A stretch of DNA of 33,347 nucleotides from Ensifer sp. LC163. Lineage in GTDB: Bacteria; Pseudomonadota; Alphaproteobacteria; Rhizobiales; Rhizobiaceae. Both the position numbers and the translations under genes were made by a program. Shown here in pieces: positions 7,432-15,054 of this stretch. The notes beneath the pieces were generated by a model. The model was given only the letters and a program-made list of their open reading frames with translations, was not told the origin of the DNA and ran no database searches. The stretch is taken from assembly GCF_001695855.1 (NCBI RefSeq), contig NZ_MBSS01000029.1, positions 1 to 33,347 of the forward strand, given 5' to 3'. Numbering within the stretch: position 1 is the stretch's first letter; each line of letters starts with the position of its first letter.

Positions 7432-8724
7432 ATGAGCATCACAACGATATCCATAGCCTTTCTTGTTGCTCTAGGCGTCCTTTTGCTGGGCGTGCCCGTT
7501 GCGGTCGTCATGGCCGGCGCAGGCGTTGTTGGCGGTCTAGCGATCGTCGGCCTGCCCATGATCGAATCCATGGGCAGCGTGATCTGGAGTGTTCAGAACG
7601 AAAATCTGCTGACCGCCATCCCGCTGTTTATCCTGCTTGGCGAAATCCTGCTCCGCAGCGGTCTTGCCGACCGGATGTTTGTCTCGCTGTCGGCGTGGTT
7701 GGGTCGACTGCCCGGCGGGTTGCTCCATTCCAACATGGCGTCCTGCGCTCTTTTTGCGGCAACATGTGGTTCGTCGGTGGCGACTGCTGCGACAATCGGC
7801 ACAGTCGCACTGCCTGCACTGCACGAGCGTGGCTACGACAAGCGCCAGGCGCTCGGGTCGCTTGCCGCTGGCGGCACGCTTGGCATCCTCATTCCGCCGA
7901 GCGTCGCGATGCTCGTCTATGGCTCGATCACCAACAACTCGATCGGCAAGCTATTCATCGCTGGCGTCATCCCGGGTATCCTGCTCACCCTCATCTTCAT
8001 GAGCTACATCGCCTATTCGAACTGGAGAGGGGCAGGTCTCGTCGAAGCGCAGCTGTCATTCAGTGAAAAGCTCAATCTCTCCCGTCACCTCGTGCCGCCC
8101 TTCGTTATATTTGGCGTTGTGATGGGCAGCCTTTATCTCGGTTGGGCCACTCCGACGGAAGCGGCTTCGCTCGGCGTCGTCATCGCCATCGGCTTCGCGC
8201 TCACGGTCGGGCACTTCGATCTTTCGTCGCTGCATCAGTGCTTCCGCAACACCGCGGCAATCACCGGCATGATCATTCTGATCATCTGCGGCTCGTTCAT
8301 CCTCAACGTAACCCTCAACTTCCTCAACATTCCGCAGGAGCTGACCAAGTTCGTTTCCTCGCTCGGGGTCGGGCCAACGGAGTTCATCCTGATCCTGATC
8401 GTGTTCTACCTGATCCTCGGCTGCTTCCTGGAGGTACTGTCGATGCAGGTAACCACCATCCCGATCGCTTACCCGATCGTCACTCATCTTGGTGTGGACC
8501 CGATCTGGTTCGGCATCTTCATCGTTCTGATGAGCGAGATTGCGATGATCACCCCACCGGTCGGCATGAATCTCTACGTCGTGCAAAGCATCCGCAAGGA
8601 TGGCGGTTCGATCAATGATGTCATCGCCGGAGTCTGGCCATACGTGGCGATCATGCTCGGCTTTACCGTGCTCCTGTGGTTTGCGCCGGAGCTTGTCCTG
8701 TGGCTGCCGAGGAACATGAACTGA
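7432..8724 (+). CDS. dctM: TRAP transporter large permease subunit, DctM family
   Basis: 430 residues with about 12 membrane segments. Typical DctM blocks include ENLLTAIPLFILLGEILLRS, CGSSVATAATIGTVALPAL, the GGTLGILIPPSVAMLVYGSI motif, and ITPPVGMNLYVVQSI near the C-terminus. It starts at ATG 7432 with AGGAGA 6 nt upstream, 18 bp after dctQ. Its TGA overlaps the amidase ATG (TGATG at 8722), so the importer and amidase are translationally coupled. This links the imported substrate to an amide-bond hydrolase. Confidence 0.96.
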   Translation: MSITTISIAFLVALGVLLLGVPVAVVMAGAGVVGGLAIVGLPMIESMGSVIWSVQNENLLTAIPLFILLGEILLRSGLADRMFVSLSAWLGRLPGGLLHSNMASCALFAATCGSSVATAATIGTVALPALHERGYDKRQALGSLAAGGTLGILIPPSVAMLVYGSITNNSIGKLFIAGVIPGILLTLIFMSYIAYSNWRGAGLVEAQLSFSEKLNLSRHLVPPFVIFGVVMGSLYLGWATPTEAASLGVVIAIGFALTVGHFDLSSLHQCFRNTAAITGMIILIICGSFILNVTLNFLNIPQELTKFVSSLGVGPTEFILILIVFYLILGCFLEVLSMQVTTIPIAYPIVTHLGVDPIWFGIFIVLMSEIAMITPPVGMNLYVVQSIRKDGGSINDVIAGVWPYVAIMLGFTVLLWFAPELVLWLPRNMN

Positions 8725-10133
8725 TGCCGACACCTGCTGCCTTGTGGTCACTTGGAGCCGGAACTCTTTCGCGGGCGTATGCAGTCCGCGAAATTTCGCC
8801 GGTTGAAATCGTCAACGCCGTCCTCGATCGGATCGAGGACGTCAACCCGCGTCTCAATGCGATTGTGACGCTTGATCGTGAGGGTGCGCTGCGGGCGGCC
8901 GCCGAAAGCGAACGCCGTTGGCGCGACCGAGAGGCGTACGGCCCGCTCGACGGCGTGCCGCTCACCGTTAAGGACAATATTCCCGTCAGGGGGATGCGGA
9001 CAACCTGGGGCAGCCGGCTGTTCGCCGGCCATGTTCCTGACGAAGACGAGCTTCCGGTCGCGAGGCTGCGGGCCGAGGGCATGGTGATCCTCGGCAAGAC
9101 GAATGTGCCCGAATTCACGCTTCAAGGCTACACGGACAACCCGCTGTTCGGGCCGACCAGAAACCCCTGGGACGTGCGGTTGACCCCAGGCGGTTCGAGC
9201 GGCGGCGCGGTCGCTGCGGTCGCCGCAGGTCTTGGGCCGGTCGCGATCGCGACGGACGGTGGCGGTTCGATCCGCCGGCCGGCCTCTCACACCGGGCTGC
9301 TCGGCTTCAAGCCGTCGCCGGGCCGGGTGGCACGCGCCCACGGCTTGCCGGTAATCCTCAACGACTTCGAGGCGATCGGGCCGATCGCGCGCACTGTAGC
9401 GGATGCTGCGCTGGTGTTTTGCGCCATGAGCGGCGGCGATGCGCGCGACCGTGCATCGATGGCTTTCGCGCGGGCCGAAGCTGATACTGCTCGTGATCCG
9501 AGAAGACTGCGCATTCTTTTCGTGCCGCGCTTCGGCGGTTCACCTGTCGATCCGGAGATTGCGGCGAGCGTTGCGGCGGCCGCCACCAATCTCCAGGCGC
9601 TCGGGCATGTGGTCGAGCAAGGATCGGTGCCCGTCGATCTGGAGGCGCTGGATCGAATCTGGTCCATCGTCGGGCCGGCGGGGCTTGCCTGGCTGATGCA
9701 CGGCAGGGACTTGTCGCAGATCTCGCCGCCGCTTCGGCAAATGGCCGAGAATGGCGCGGGGCTGACAGCGGCCGACTATGTCGGCGCGCTGCATGCCGTT
9801 GCCGGTATGCGCTCGATCTTGGCGGATTTCTTCCAATCCTATGACCTGATCATGACGCCGAGCGCCGCAGCTCTTCCCTGGCCCGCGGAGACAATCCATC
9901 CCGACAGGATCGACGGCACGCCGGTCGGTCCCCGAGGGCACGCCGTCTTCACCGCCTTCGCCAATGCTGGCGGTCTGCCGGGTGCGAGCATTCCATGTGC
10001 GCCGGCGCATTCCGGTCTGCCGATCGGCTTCCAGCTCGTTGGCCGCTTCGGCGATGACGAGGAATTGCTTCGTGTCGCGGCGCAATACGAACGCGCCCAT
10101 CCGTGGGTCGATCGCTGGCCCCCGATCGGCTGA
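8724..10133 (+). CDS. Amidase signature (AS) family hydrolase
   Basis: 469 residues. The Ser-cisSer-Lys triad is visible: K83 in PLTVKDNIP, the serine pair S158/S159 in [15 protein letters not shown], and the nucleophile S182 in [11 protein letters not shown]. These residues define AS amidases, which hydrolyse carboxamides, carbamates or ureides. Length is normal for the family. I use the ATG that overlaps the dctM stop, not an earlier in-frame start inside dctM. The family includes aryl amidases, GatA-like proteins and allophanate hydrolase domains; a stand-alone catabolic amidase fits best, and no GatB/C partner is near. Probable role: cleaving an amide in the imported compound or in an intermediate made by the hydantoinase. 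Confidence 0.9.
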   Translation: MPTPAALWSLGAGTLSRAYAVREISPVEIVNAVLDRIEDVNPRLNAIVTLDREGALRAAAESERRWRDREAYGPLDGVPLTVKDNIPVRGMRTTWGSRLFAGHVPDEDELPVARLRAEGMVILGKTNVPEFTLQGYTDNPLFGPTRNPWDVRLTPGGSSGGAVAAVAAGLGPVAIATDGGGSIRRPASHTGLLGFKPSPGRVARAHGLPVILNDFEAIGPIARTVADAALVFCAMSGGDARDRASMAFARAEADTARDPRRLRILFVPRFGGSPVDPEIAASVAAAATNLQALGHVVEQGSVPVDLEALDRIWSIVGPAGLAWLMHGRDLSQISPPLRQMAENGAGLTAADYVGALHAVAGMRSILADFFQSYDLIMTPSAAALPWPAETIHPDRIDGTPVGPRGHAVFTAFANAGGLPGASIPCAPAHSGLPIGFQLVGRFGDDEELLRVAAQYERAHPWVDRWPPIG

Positions 10134-10161
10134 CAGTCATTTTCGAGTTCAGGAGACCATC

Positions 10162-10911
10162 ATGACCTTCAATATCCAAGAGGCAGCCTCGCTGCTGATC
10201 GAAAGCAGGAGAGCAAGAAAACTGGCGCGGGTTCTCTCGCCCGGCCCCCGCGACGCCGACGCGGCCTACCTAGTACAAGACGCCGTCGCGCACCACCTCG
10301 GGCCGGTTGGCGGCTGGAAGGTGGGCGCAAAGTCACCAGATGCCACGCCGAATGCAGCTCCCCTGCTCGCGAGTGCCATGAAGGCGGGGCCGACCGAATG
10401 GCCGTCCTCAGATCTGAACATCTACTGTGTCGAGCCCGAGATCGCTTTCCGTATTGGTCGCGATATTGCGCCGCGCAGCGAGCCTTTGAGCGAAAGTGAG
10501 GTCTACGCCGCCGTCGCCTCCATCCACGCGGCAATAGAGATCGTCGATACAAGGCTGTTGGATTGGGAAACTGCCGATCCACTCTGGAAACTTGCCGACA
10601 ATCAGAGCAACGGCGGCTTCGTCTACGATCCCGCGGGAATCGCCTGGGACGGCGAGGGGCTCGCCGACGCCCATGTGCGCCTGACGATCAACGGCGTCGT
10701 GAAAGCCGATCAGCGCGGCGGCAATCCCGCCGGTGATCCACGCTGGCTTTTGCTATGGCTCGTAGACCATTGCGTGCGAAGCCGCGGCGGCATCAGGGCC
10801 GGCTCACTGGTGACGACTGGCTCCTACGCCGGAATGGTTTTTGTGGAACCGGGCGCCGCGGTGACGGCGGATTTCATTGGAATTGGAAGCACTTCATTGC
10901 GTTTCACCTAA
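10162..10911 (+). CDS. 2-keto-4-pentenoate hydratase-like protein (FAH superfamily)
   Basis: 249 residues in the MhpD/HpcG group of fumarylacetoacetate-hydrolase-fold enzymes. It has GGWKVGAKS early, the metal-site block VEPEIAFRIGRDI (the acidic E-x-E), AIEIVDTRL, and LVTTGSYAGM near the end. The group hydrates 2-oxopent-4-enoates or decarboxylates 4-oxalocrotonate, using Mg2+ or Mn2+. The ATG at 10162 has AGGAGA 7 nt upstream, 28 bp after the amidase. No ring-cleaving dioxygenase is in the window, so the usual aromatic meta-cleavage context is missing. A related unsaturated oxoacid reaction within this amidase/hydantoinase pathway is my inference. Confidence 0.8.
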   Translation: MTFNIQEAASLLIESRRARKLARVLSPGPRDADAAYLVQDAVAHHLGPVGGWKVGAKSPDATPNAAPLLASAMKAGPTEWPSSDLNIYCVEPEIAFRIGRDIAPRSEPLSESEVYAAVASIHAAIEIVDTRLLDWETADPLWKLADNQSNGGFVYDPAGIAWDGEGLADAHVRLTINGVVKADQRGGNPAGDPRWLLLWLVDHCVRSRGGIRAGSLVTTGSYAGMVFVEPGAAVTADFIGIGSTSLRFT

Positions 10912-11073
10912 TCAGGGGGGCACAATACGTTTCCTCTTTCGCGCGACTCTGCAGAGCATTCTGCTCTCAGCGGAGACGCCTTAATATCAAAGCACCAGAG
11001 CCTCCTTTGGCCATCCATCTAGACGCTTGGCGCTCTGCGGTTCCCGTGCGCGCAGAGTTCCGCCGCATCCTCG

Positions 11074-11114
11074 ACAGCCGCTACGACGAGGCAGTAGCGG
11101 CTGTTCGTGTTTTT
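11074..11114 (+). terminator. Candidate terminator downstream of the hydratase-like gene
   Basis: A perfect 11-bp inverted repeat (11074-11084 with 11094-11104) encloses a 9-nt loop, followed by TCGTGTTTTT. It sits 162 nt past the hydratase stop, which is rather far, so it may mark the end of the first operon or only be a structured spacer. Confidence 0.5.
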
Positions 11115-11238
11115 GCCCGCAATCCAAATCGAATTATTTCGGCAATCGCGCTGGCGCCGGATAAATCTAGCGAACTAGAGCATTTTCGCGAAAATATGTT
11201 CATTAATATACATGTAATATCAATGTGTTAGATATATA

Positions 11239-11255
11239 TTGCATGCAGAATGCAA
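11239..11255. promoter_or_regulatory. Candidate GntR/FCD operator upstream of the MFS operon
   Basis: TTGCAT and ATGCAA form an inverted repeat with a 5-bp spacer in an A/T-rich tract 104 bp before the MFS start. The first ten bases, TTGCATGCAG, match eight of ten in the candidate operator at 4365. Two related GntR/FCD regulators in the window could share this site type. Confidence 0.4.
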
Positions 11256-11358
11256 AATTTCGTTGCTGAGCCGGCCGCCTCGGTTTAGCTTCTGCTTGAA
11301 TTGCGATGCTGGAGAGGAGCGGCGTCGCAATCTCAACGGGCCAAGGGAGGACTTGAGC

Positions 11359-12657
11359 ATGACTGTCACAACGGCCGCCGGTGAAATCGGAGGCAAACGC
11401 AGCAGCGTTCGATGGAATATCTTTCTGTTGATGCTGTTTCTTATTTCCATCAACTACATCGATCGCGCGTCGCTTTCCGTTGCGATGCCGATTATCGCCA
11501 AGGAGTTCAATCTCGATCCTGCAACGCAGGGGCTGATCCTGAGCTCGTTCTTCTGGACCTATGCGTTCATGCAGGTTCCCGGCGGAATGCTGGCCGATCG
11601 CTTCAAGCCGCGCGCCGTCATTGCGGCGGCAACGGTCGGCTGGGGCTTCTTCCAGGCCATTGCGGCAATGGCTCCGAGCTGGTTCGTCCTGGTTTTGACC
11701 CGCCTCGGTCTCGGCGCCGCGGAGGCTCCGATCTATCCGGCCGGCGGCAAGCTCAATGCGATGTGGATGACCCAGAACGAGCGTGGGCGCGGCGCGACCC
11801 TGCTCGATGGCGGTGCGCCGCTGGGTGCGGCGCTGGGCGCGGTCGTGATCGCGTGGCTTATCGCTGTTTTCGACTCCTGGCGCATGGCTTTCGTCGTCGC
11901 AGGCGCCGGCACGATGGTCTGCGGCCTGTGGGCGTGGTGGTACATCCGCAACTCGCCGCGCGAACATCCCTCGGTCAATGAGGCCGAGGCCCGCTACATC
12001 GAGGAGGCCCACGCCGCTGAAGACGCCGCGTCGCCGCATTCGACCGGCCAGGGTCGTGCTGCCTACTTCAAGCACCGCTCGGTATGGTTCATGTGCTGCG
12101 GTTGGATGTTCTTCAACGCCGTGTTCTACGGTCTTCTCACCTGGTTGCCGAACTACCTGTTCAAGGTGCACGGCCTCGACATCAAGGCGCTGGGCGGCGC
12201 GACCTTCGTGATCTTCTTTTCCGGCTTCGTCGGCGAAATCGCCGGCGGCTGGATTGCCGATACCTGGCGTGCGCGCGGCGGTTCGCCAAACCTCGTCTTC
12301 AGGACGCTTTTCGGTATTGCCGCCGTGGTCGCAACCGTTTCGATCTTCTCCGTCGCCTTCGTCAGCAATGCGATCGCGGTCGTTGCTCTCCTGTCCATCA
12401 CGCTGTTCTTCCTGCGCTGGTGCGGCATGTACTGGGCAATCCCGTCGATCCTGGCGACCCGTGACCGTGCCGGGTTCCTCGGCGGTTGCATGAATCTCGG
12501 TGGCAACATCGCCGGCATCAGCGTCCCGATCATCGTTGGCTTCATCGTGCAAATCACGGGGTCCTATTTCCTCGCGATGATGTTCTTTGCAGCTGCTGGT
12601 GTCGCTCTCTTCGCCTGCTCGACTGCGATCGACTACAGCCGCAAGCTGCCGGTTTAA
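11359..12657 (+). CDS. MFS transporter, anion:cation symporter (ACS) family
   Basis: 432 residues with 12 membrane segments. The N-terminal block LISINYIDRASLSVAMP and then GMLADRFKPRAV (the loop 2-3 MFS signature), with LGAAEAPIYPAGGKL in helix 4-5, are typical of ACS members that import hexuronates, glucarate, phthalate or other organic anions with protons. I place the start at ATG 11359, with GGGAGGA 7 nt upstream; earlier in-frame starts lack a ribosome site. It heads the second catabolic run. It probably imports the hydantoinase/racemase pathway substrate or a carboxylate intermediate. Several cysteines cluster mid-protein (WFMCCGWMFF). Confidence 0.92.
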   Translation: MTVTTAAGEIGGKRSSVRWNIFLLMLFLISINYIDRASLSVAMPIIAKEFNLDPATQGLILSSFFWTYAFMQVPGGMLADRFKPRAVIAAATVGWGFFQAIAAMAPSWFVLVLTRLGLGAAEAPIYPAGGKLNAMWMTQNERGRGATLLDGGAPLGAALGAVVIAWLIAVFDSWRMAFVVAGAGTMVCGLWAWWYIRNSPREHPSVNEAEARYIEEAHAAEDAASPHSTGQGRAAYFKHRSVWFMCCGWMFFNAVFYGLLTWLPNYLFKVHGLDIKALGGATFVIFFSGFVGEIAGGWIADTWRARGGSPNLVFRTLFGIAAVVATVSIFSVAFVSNAIAVVALLSITLFFLRWCGMYWAIPSILATRDRAGFLGGCMNLGGNIAGISVPIIVGFIVQITGSYFLAMMFFAAAGVALFACSTAIDYSRKLPV

Positions 12658-12666
12658 GGCAGCACG

Positions 12667-12695
12667 GCATGGCCCTCCCACCGGGAGGGCCATGC
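12667..12695 (+). terminator. Strong hairpin between MFS gene and racemase-like gene
   Basis: A perfect 13-bp stem (12667-12679 with 12683-12695) with an ACC loop lies 10 nt after the MFS stop and 33 nt before the next ATG. There is no T run behind it (TTCCC follows), so it is more likely an mRNA-stabilising or attenuating structure than a full terminator. Confidence 0.6.
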
Positions 12696-12727
12696 TTCCC
12701 ATCACGAACAGACAAGGATCCAGTGAG

Positions 12728-13462
12728 ATGACCCAAACTATCCGGCTCGGCATGCTGACCCCGTCGTCCAACACTGTGCTGGAACCCGTGACGACCGCAA
12801 TGCTTGCCGGTTTACCCGAAGTCACGGCTCATTTTTCGCGCTTCAAGGTGACCGAGATCGCGCTGTCCGCACAGGCGCTTGGCCAGTTCGACGACAGCGA
12901 AATCCTGCGAGCGGCCGAACTGCTCGCCCACGCCAAGGTGGACGTGATCGCCTGGAACGGAACATCGGCAAGCTGGCTCGGTTTCGACCGCGACGAACGG
13001 CTCTGCGAGCGTATCACCGAGGCGACGGGCATCGCCGCCTGTACGTCAGTCCTTGCCTTCAGAGAAATTTTCCAGACGAGAGGCGTCGAGAAGATTGGCC
13101 TCGTGACACCTTACATCGACGACGTACAGGCGAGGATTGCGGCGAATTGGGGCGCGTCCGGTTTCGACTGCCACGCGGAACGGCACTGCGGCCTGCAGGA
13201 CAATTTCTCCTTCGCCAAGGTCACTGACGCGGAGATACGGGAAATGGTGCGCGCAGTCGCGCGCCAAGGCTGCGATGCCGTGGCGATCGTTTGCACCAAT
13301 ATGCGCGCGGCGCCTTCCGTTACGTCGCTGGAGCGGGAGCTCGGCATTCCGGTCTTTGACTCGATTGCGACGACCATCTGGAAAAGCCTTTCCCTTGCCG
13401 GTGTGGATACCACACGCCTTCGAGGCTGGGGCTCACTGTTTCGCGCGTTCGAAAATGCCTAA
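12728..13462 (+). CDS. Asp/Glu racemase superfamily, arylmalonate decarboxylase / maleate isomerase-like
   Basis: 244 residues. The N-terminus MTQTIRLGMLTPSSNTVLEP is typical of the maleate isomerase / arylmalonate decarboxylase branch, and TPYIDDVQARIAA matches the decarboxylase block TAYIDDVNERLAAF. The first catalytic position reads WNGTSASW (G78), and the second carries C189 in AIVCTNM. Maleate isomerases and racemases need cysteines at both places; arylmalonate decarboxylase has Gly at the first and Cys at the second. So this protein shows the one-cysteine pattern. ATG 12728 has AAGGA upstream. It may decarboxylate a disubstituted malonate-type acid, or isomerise by another mechanism; the substrate is unknown. 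Confidence 0.8.
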   Translation: MTQTIRLGMLTPSSNTVLEPVTTAMLAGLPEVTAHFSRFKVTEIALSAQALGQFDDSEILRAAELLAHAKVDVIAWNGTSASWLGFDRDERLCERITEATGIAACTSVLAFREIFQTRGVEKIGLVTPYIDDVQARIAANWGASGFDCHAERHCGLQDNFSFAKVTDAEIREMVRAVARQGCDAVAIVCTNMRAAPSVTSLERELGIPVFDSIATTIWKSLSLAGVDTTRLRGWGSLFRAFENA

Positions 13463-13500
13463 CATGCATGCCACAGCCGCCGGAAACAGGGACTTCATCG

Positions 13501-14247
13501 ATGACGCGTGAAACCAGGACGCTGAAACTGCCAAGGACACGCAAGGCCCGCCTGCGTGTGGCGCGTGCCGGCTTGCATGAAGAGGCGGCGACGCGGCTCC
13601 GGGCGCTGATCGTGACTGGCGAGCTCCAGCCGGGGCTGCAACTGACGGAGGCGGATCTGTCGGAAGCGCTCGGGGTCTCGCGCACGCCATTGCGCGAAGC
13701 GCTCAAACTTCTCGCCACCGAGGGGCTGGTGGAACTGCGGCTCAATCGCGGAGCCGTGGTTGCGCCCCTGCGACCGGAGGAACTGGCCGATCTCTTCGAA
13801 GCTGTCGCCTGTATCGAGCGCTCCGCAGCCGAGCTCGCGGCGAGACGCATGACGAGGCGGGACCTTCAGCGTCTCAGAACCCTGCAGGATCGCATGGAGC
13901 GCCATTACGAGGCCGGCGAGCTCGAGAACTACTTCCAGCTCAATCAGCAAATCCATGCATTCATCGTCGCCGGCGCCAAGAACAACGCGCTCAAGTCCAC
14001 GCACGAGGCGCTTCTTTCGCGCGCCGAGCGCGCTCGCTTTTTCGCTCTCTCATCGCCCGCACGCTGGGACGAGTCCGTCGAGGAACACCGCCTGTTGCTG
14101 AAGGCTCTCGAAGAACGTGACAGCGAGATGGCTGGAAAGATCCTGGCTCACCATGTGACGCGGACCGGCGACGTCGTTCGCGACGTGCTGCAGACGCAAG
14201 CGGGTGCTGCGGATGAAAGCGACATCAACCACGCCGTAGGCGCCTGA
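13501..14247 (+). CDS. GntR-family transcriptional regulator, FCD domain (second copy type)
   Basis: 248 residues. The winged HTH spans about 30-95 with ALGVSRTPLREALKLLATEG, and an FCD domain follows with NQQIHAFIVAGAKNNALK, EEHRLLLKALEERD and LAHHVTR histidines. ATG 13501 has AGGGA 8 nt upstream, 38 bp after the decarboxylase-like gene. An upstream in-frame ATG at 13468 would add 11 residues but has no clear ribosome site. It lies inside the run it probably controls, as is common for autoregulated catabolic operons. It is clearly related to the protein whose start is at 4219, suggesting duplicated regulators for one regulon or for two similar substrates. Confidence 0.92.
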   Translation: MTRETRTLKLPRTRKARLRVARAGLHEEAATRLRALIVTGELQPGLQLTEADLSEALGVSRTPLREALKLLATEGLVELRLNRGAVVAPLRPEELADLFEAVACIERSAAELAARRMTRRDLQRLRTLQDRMERHYEAGELENYFQLNQQIHAFIVAGAKNNALKSTHEALLSRAERARFFALSSPARWDESVEEHRLLLKALEERDSEMAGKILAHHVTRTGDVVRDVLQTQAGAADESDINHAVGA

Positions 14248-14268
14248 AACAACCAACTGGTAGAAATC

Positions 14269-15054
14269 ATGAAAATTCTTCTGCTCAATCCAAATACTTC
14301 CGCAGACGTCACCGATCTCCTGCTTGCGGTCGGCCAGCAGGTCGCGGCGCCAGGCACCACGCTCGTGCCCGTAACGGCGAGCCGCGGCGTGCCTTACATC
14401 GCGACCCGGGCCGAGGCCCAGATCGGCGGTGCGATCGCGCTCGAAATGCTGGCGGAACACCACGATCATGTCGATGCCGCCATTATCGCAGCCTTTGGTG
14501 ACCCCGGCCTTCTCGGTGCGCGCGAACTCTTCGACATTCCCGTCGTCGGAATGGCTGAAGCCGCCATGCTTAGCGCCTGCATGCTCGGCCGCCGCTTCGC
14601 GATCGTGACCTTCGCCCGTGCGCTTGGGCCCTGGTACCATGAGTGCGTGGCCATGCACGGCCTGGAGCATCGCTGCGCCGGCATCCGTATGCTCGACGGC
14701 ACGTTCGGCTCGATCTCCAGCGTCCAGGAAGAGAAGGAGGCACTGCTCGTCGAGCTCGCCAATCGTGCCGTCGAGGAGGACGAGGCAGATGTCGTCATCC
14801 TCGCGGGTGCGCCACTCGCCGGCCTTGCCGCCAAGGTGCGCGATCGTATCCCCGTGCCGGTCGTGGACCAGATCGCCGCGGCAGTAAAACAAGCGGAGGC
14901 CCTCGTCGCGCTCAAGCCGCGCAAGGCGATCGCCGGCACTTTTCGGCGTCCCGAACCGAAGCCGACCCTTGGTATGGAGGGGCCGCTCGCAGACCGGATC
15001 GAACATCGGACAAGACTGCCAAACGGCGCGATCCACAGCGAGGTAATGGCATGA
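14269..15054 (+). CDS. Hydantoin racemase-like protein lacking both catalytic cysteines
   Basis: 261 residues in the Asp/Glu/hydantoin racemase superfamily: MKILLLNPNTSADVT at the N-terminus, FGDPGLLGARELFDIPVVG, and LAGLAAKVRDRIPVPVVDQI. In HyuE the two catalytic cysteines sit in I-A-C-FGDPG (C76) and LGC-AG (C181). Here the same places read IAAFGDPG (A75) and LAGAPLAG (G180). Both thiols are gone, though the rest of the motif is intact. Its stop overlaps the hydantoinase start (ATGA), so the two are translated together. Options: a non-catalytic or differently acting homologue, or a subfamily with another activity on the hydantoinase substrate. A length of 261 residues, slightly above HyuE, argues against decay. 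Confidence 0.85.
   Translation: MKILLLNPNTSADVTDLLLAVGQQVAAPGTTLVPVTASRGVPYIATRAEAQIGGAIALEMLAEHHDHVDAAIIAAFGDPGLLGARELFDIPVVGMAEAAMLSACMLGRRFAIVTFARALGPWYHECVAMHGLEHRCAGIRMLDGTFGSISSVQEEKEALLVELANRAVEEDEADVVILAGAPLAGLAAKVRDRIPVPVVDQIAAAVKQAEALVALKPRKAIAGTFRRPEPKPTLGMEGPLADRIEHRTRLPNGAIHSEVMA

Larger units (their letters stand above)
10912..11358. other. Intergenic region upstream of the MFS gene
   Basis: No convincing gene. It holds a terminator-like hairpin at 11074-11114, a perfect 14-nt palindrome ATTTTCGCGAAAAT at 11182-11195, and a very A/T-rich stretch (about 11190-11260) that contains a candidate operator. The palindrome with its flanking CTAGAGC resembles palindromic intergenic elements common in rhizobial genomes. 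The A/T-rich stretch is a likely promoter zone for the MFS run. Confidence 0.5.

Noticed and set aside
11203-12825. A 540-residue minus-strand frame opposite the MFS gene
   Set aside because: The MFS motifs on the plus strand are unambiguous; the antisense frame is charged, repetitive and has no ribosome site.
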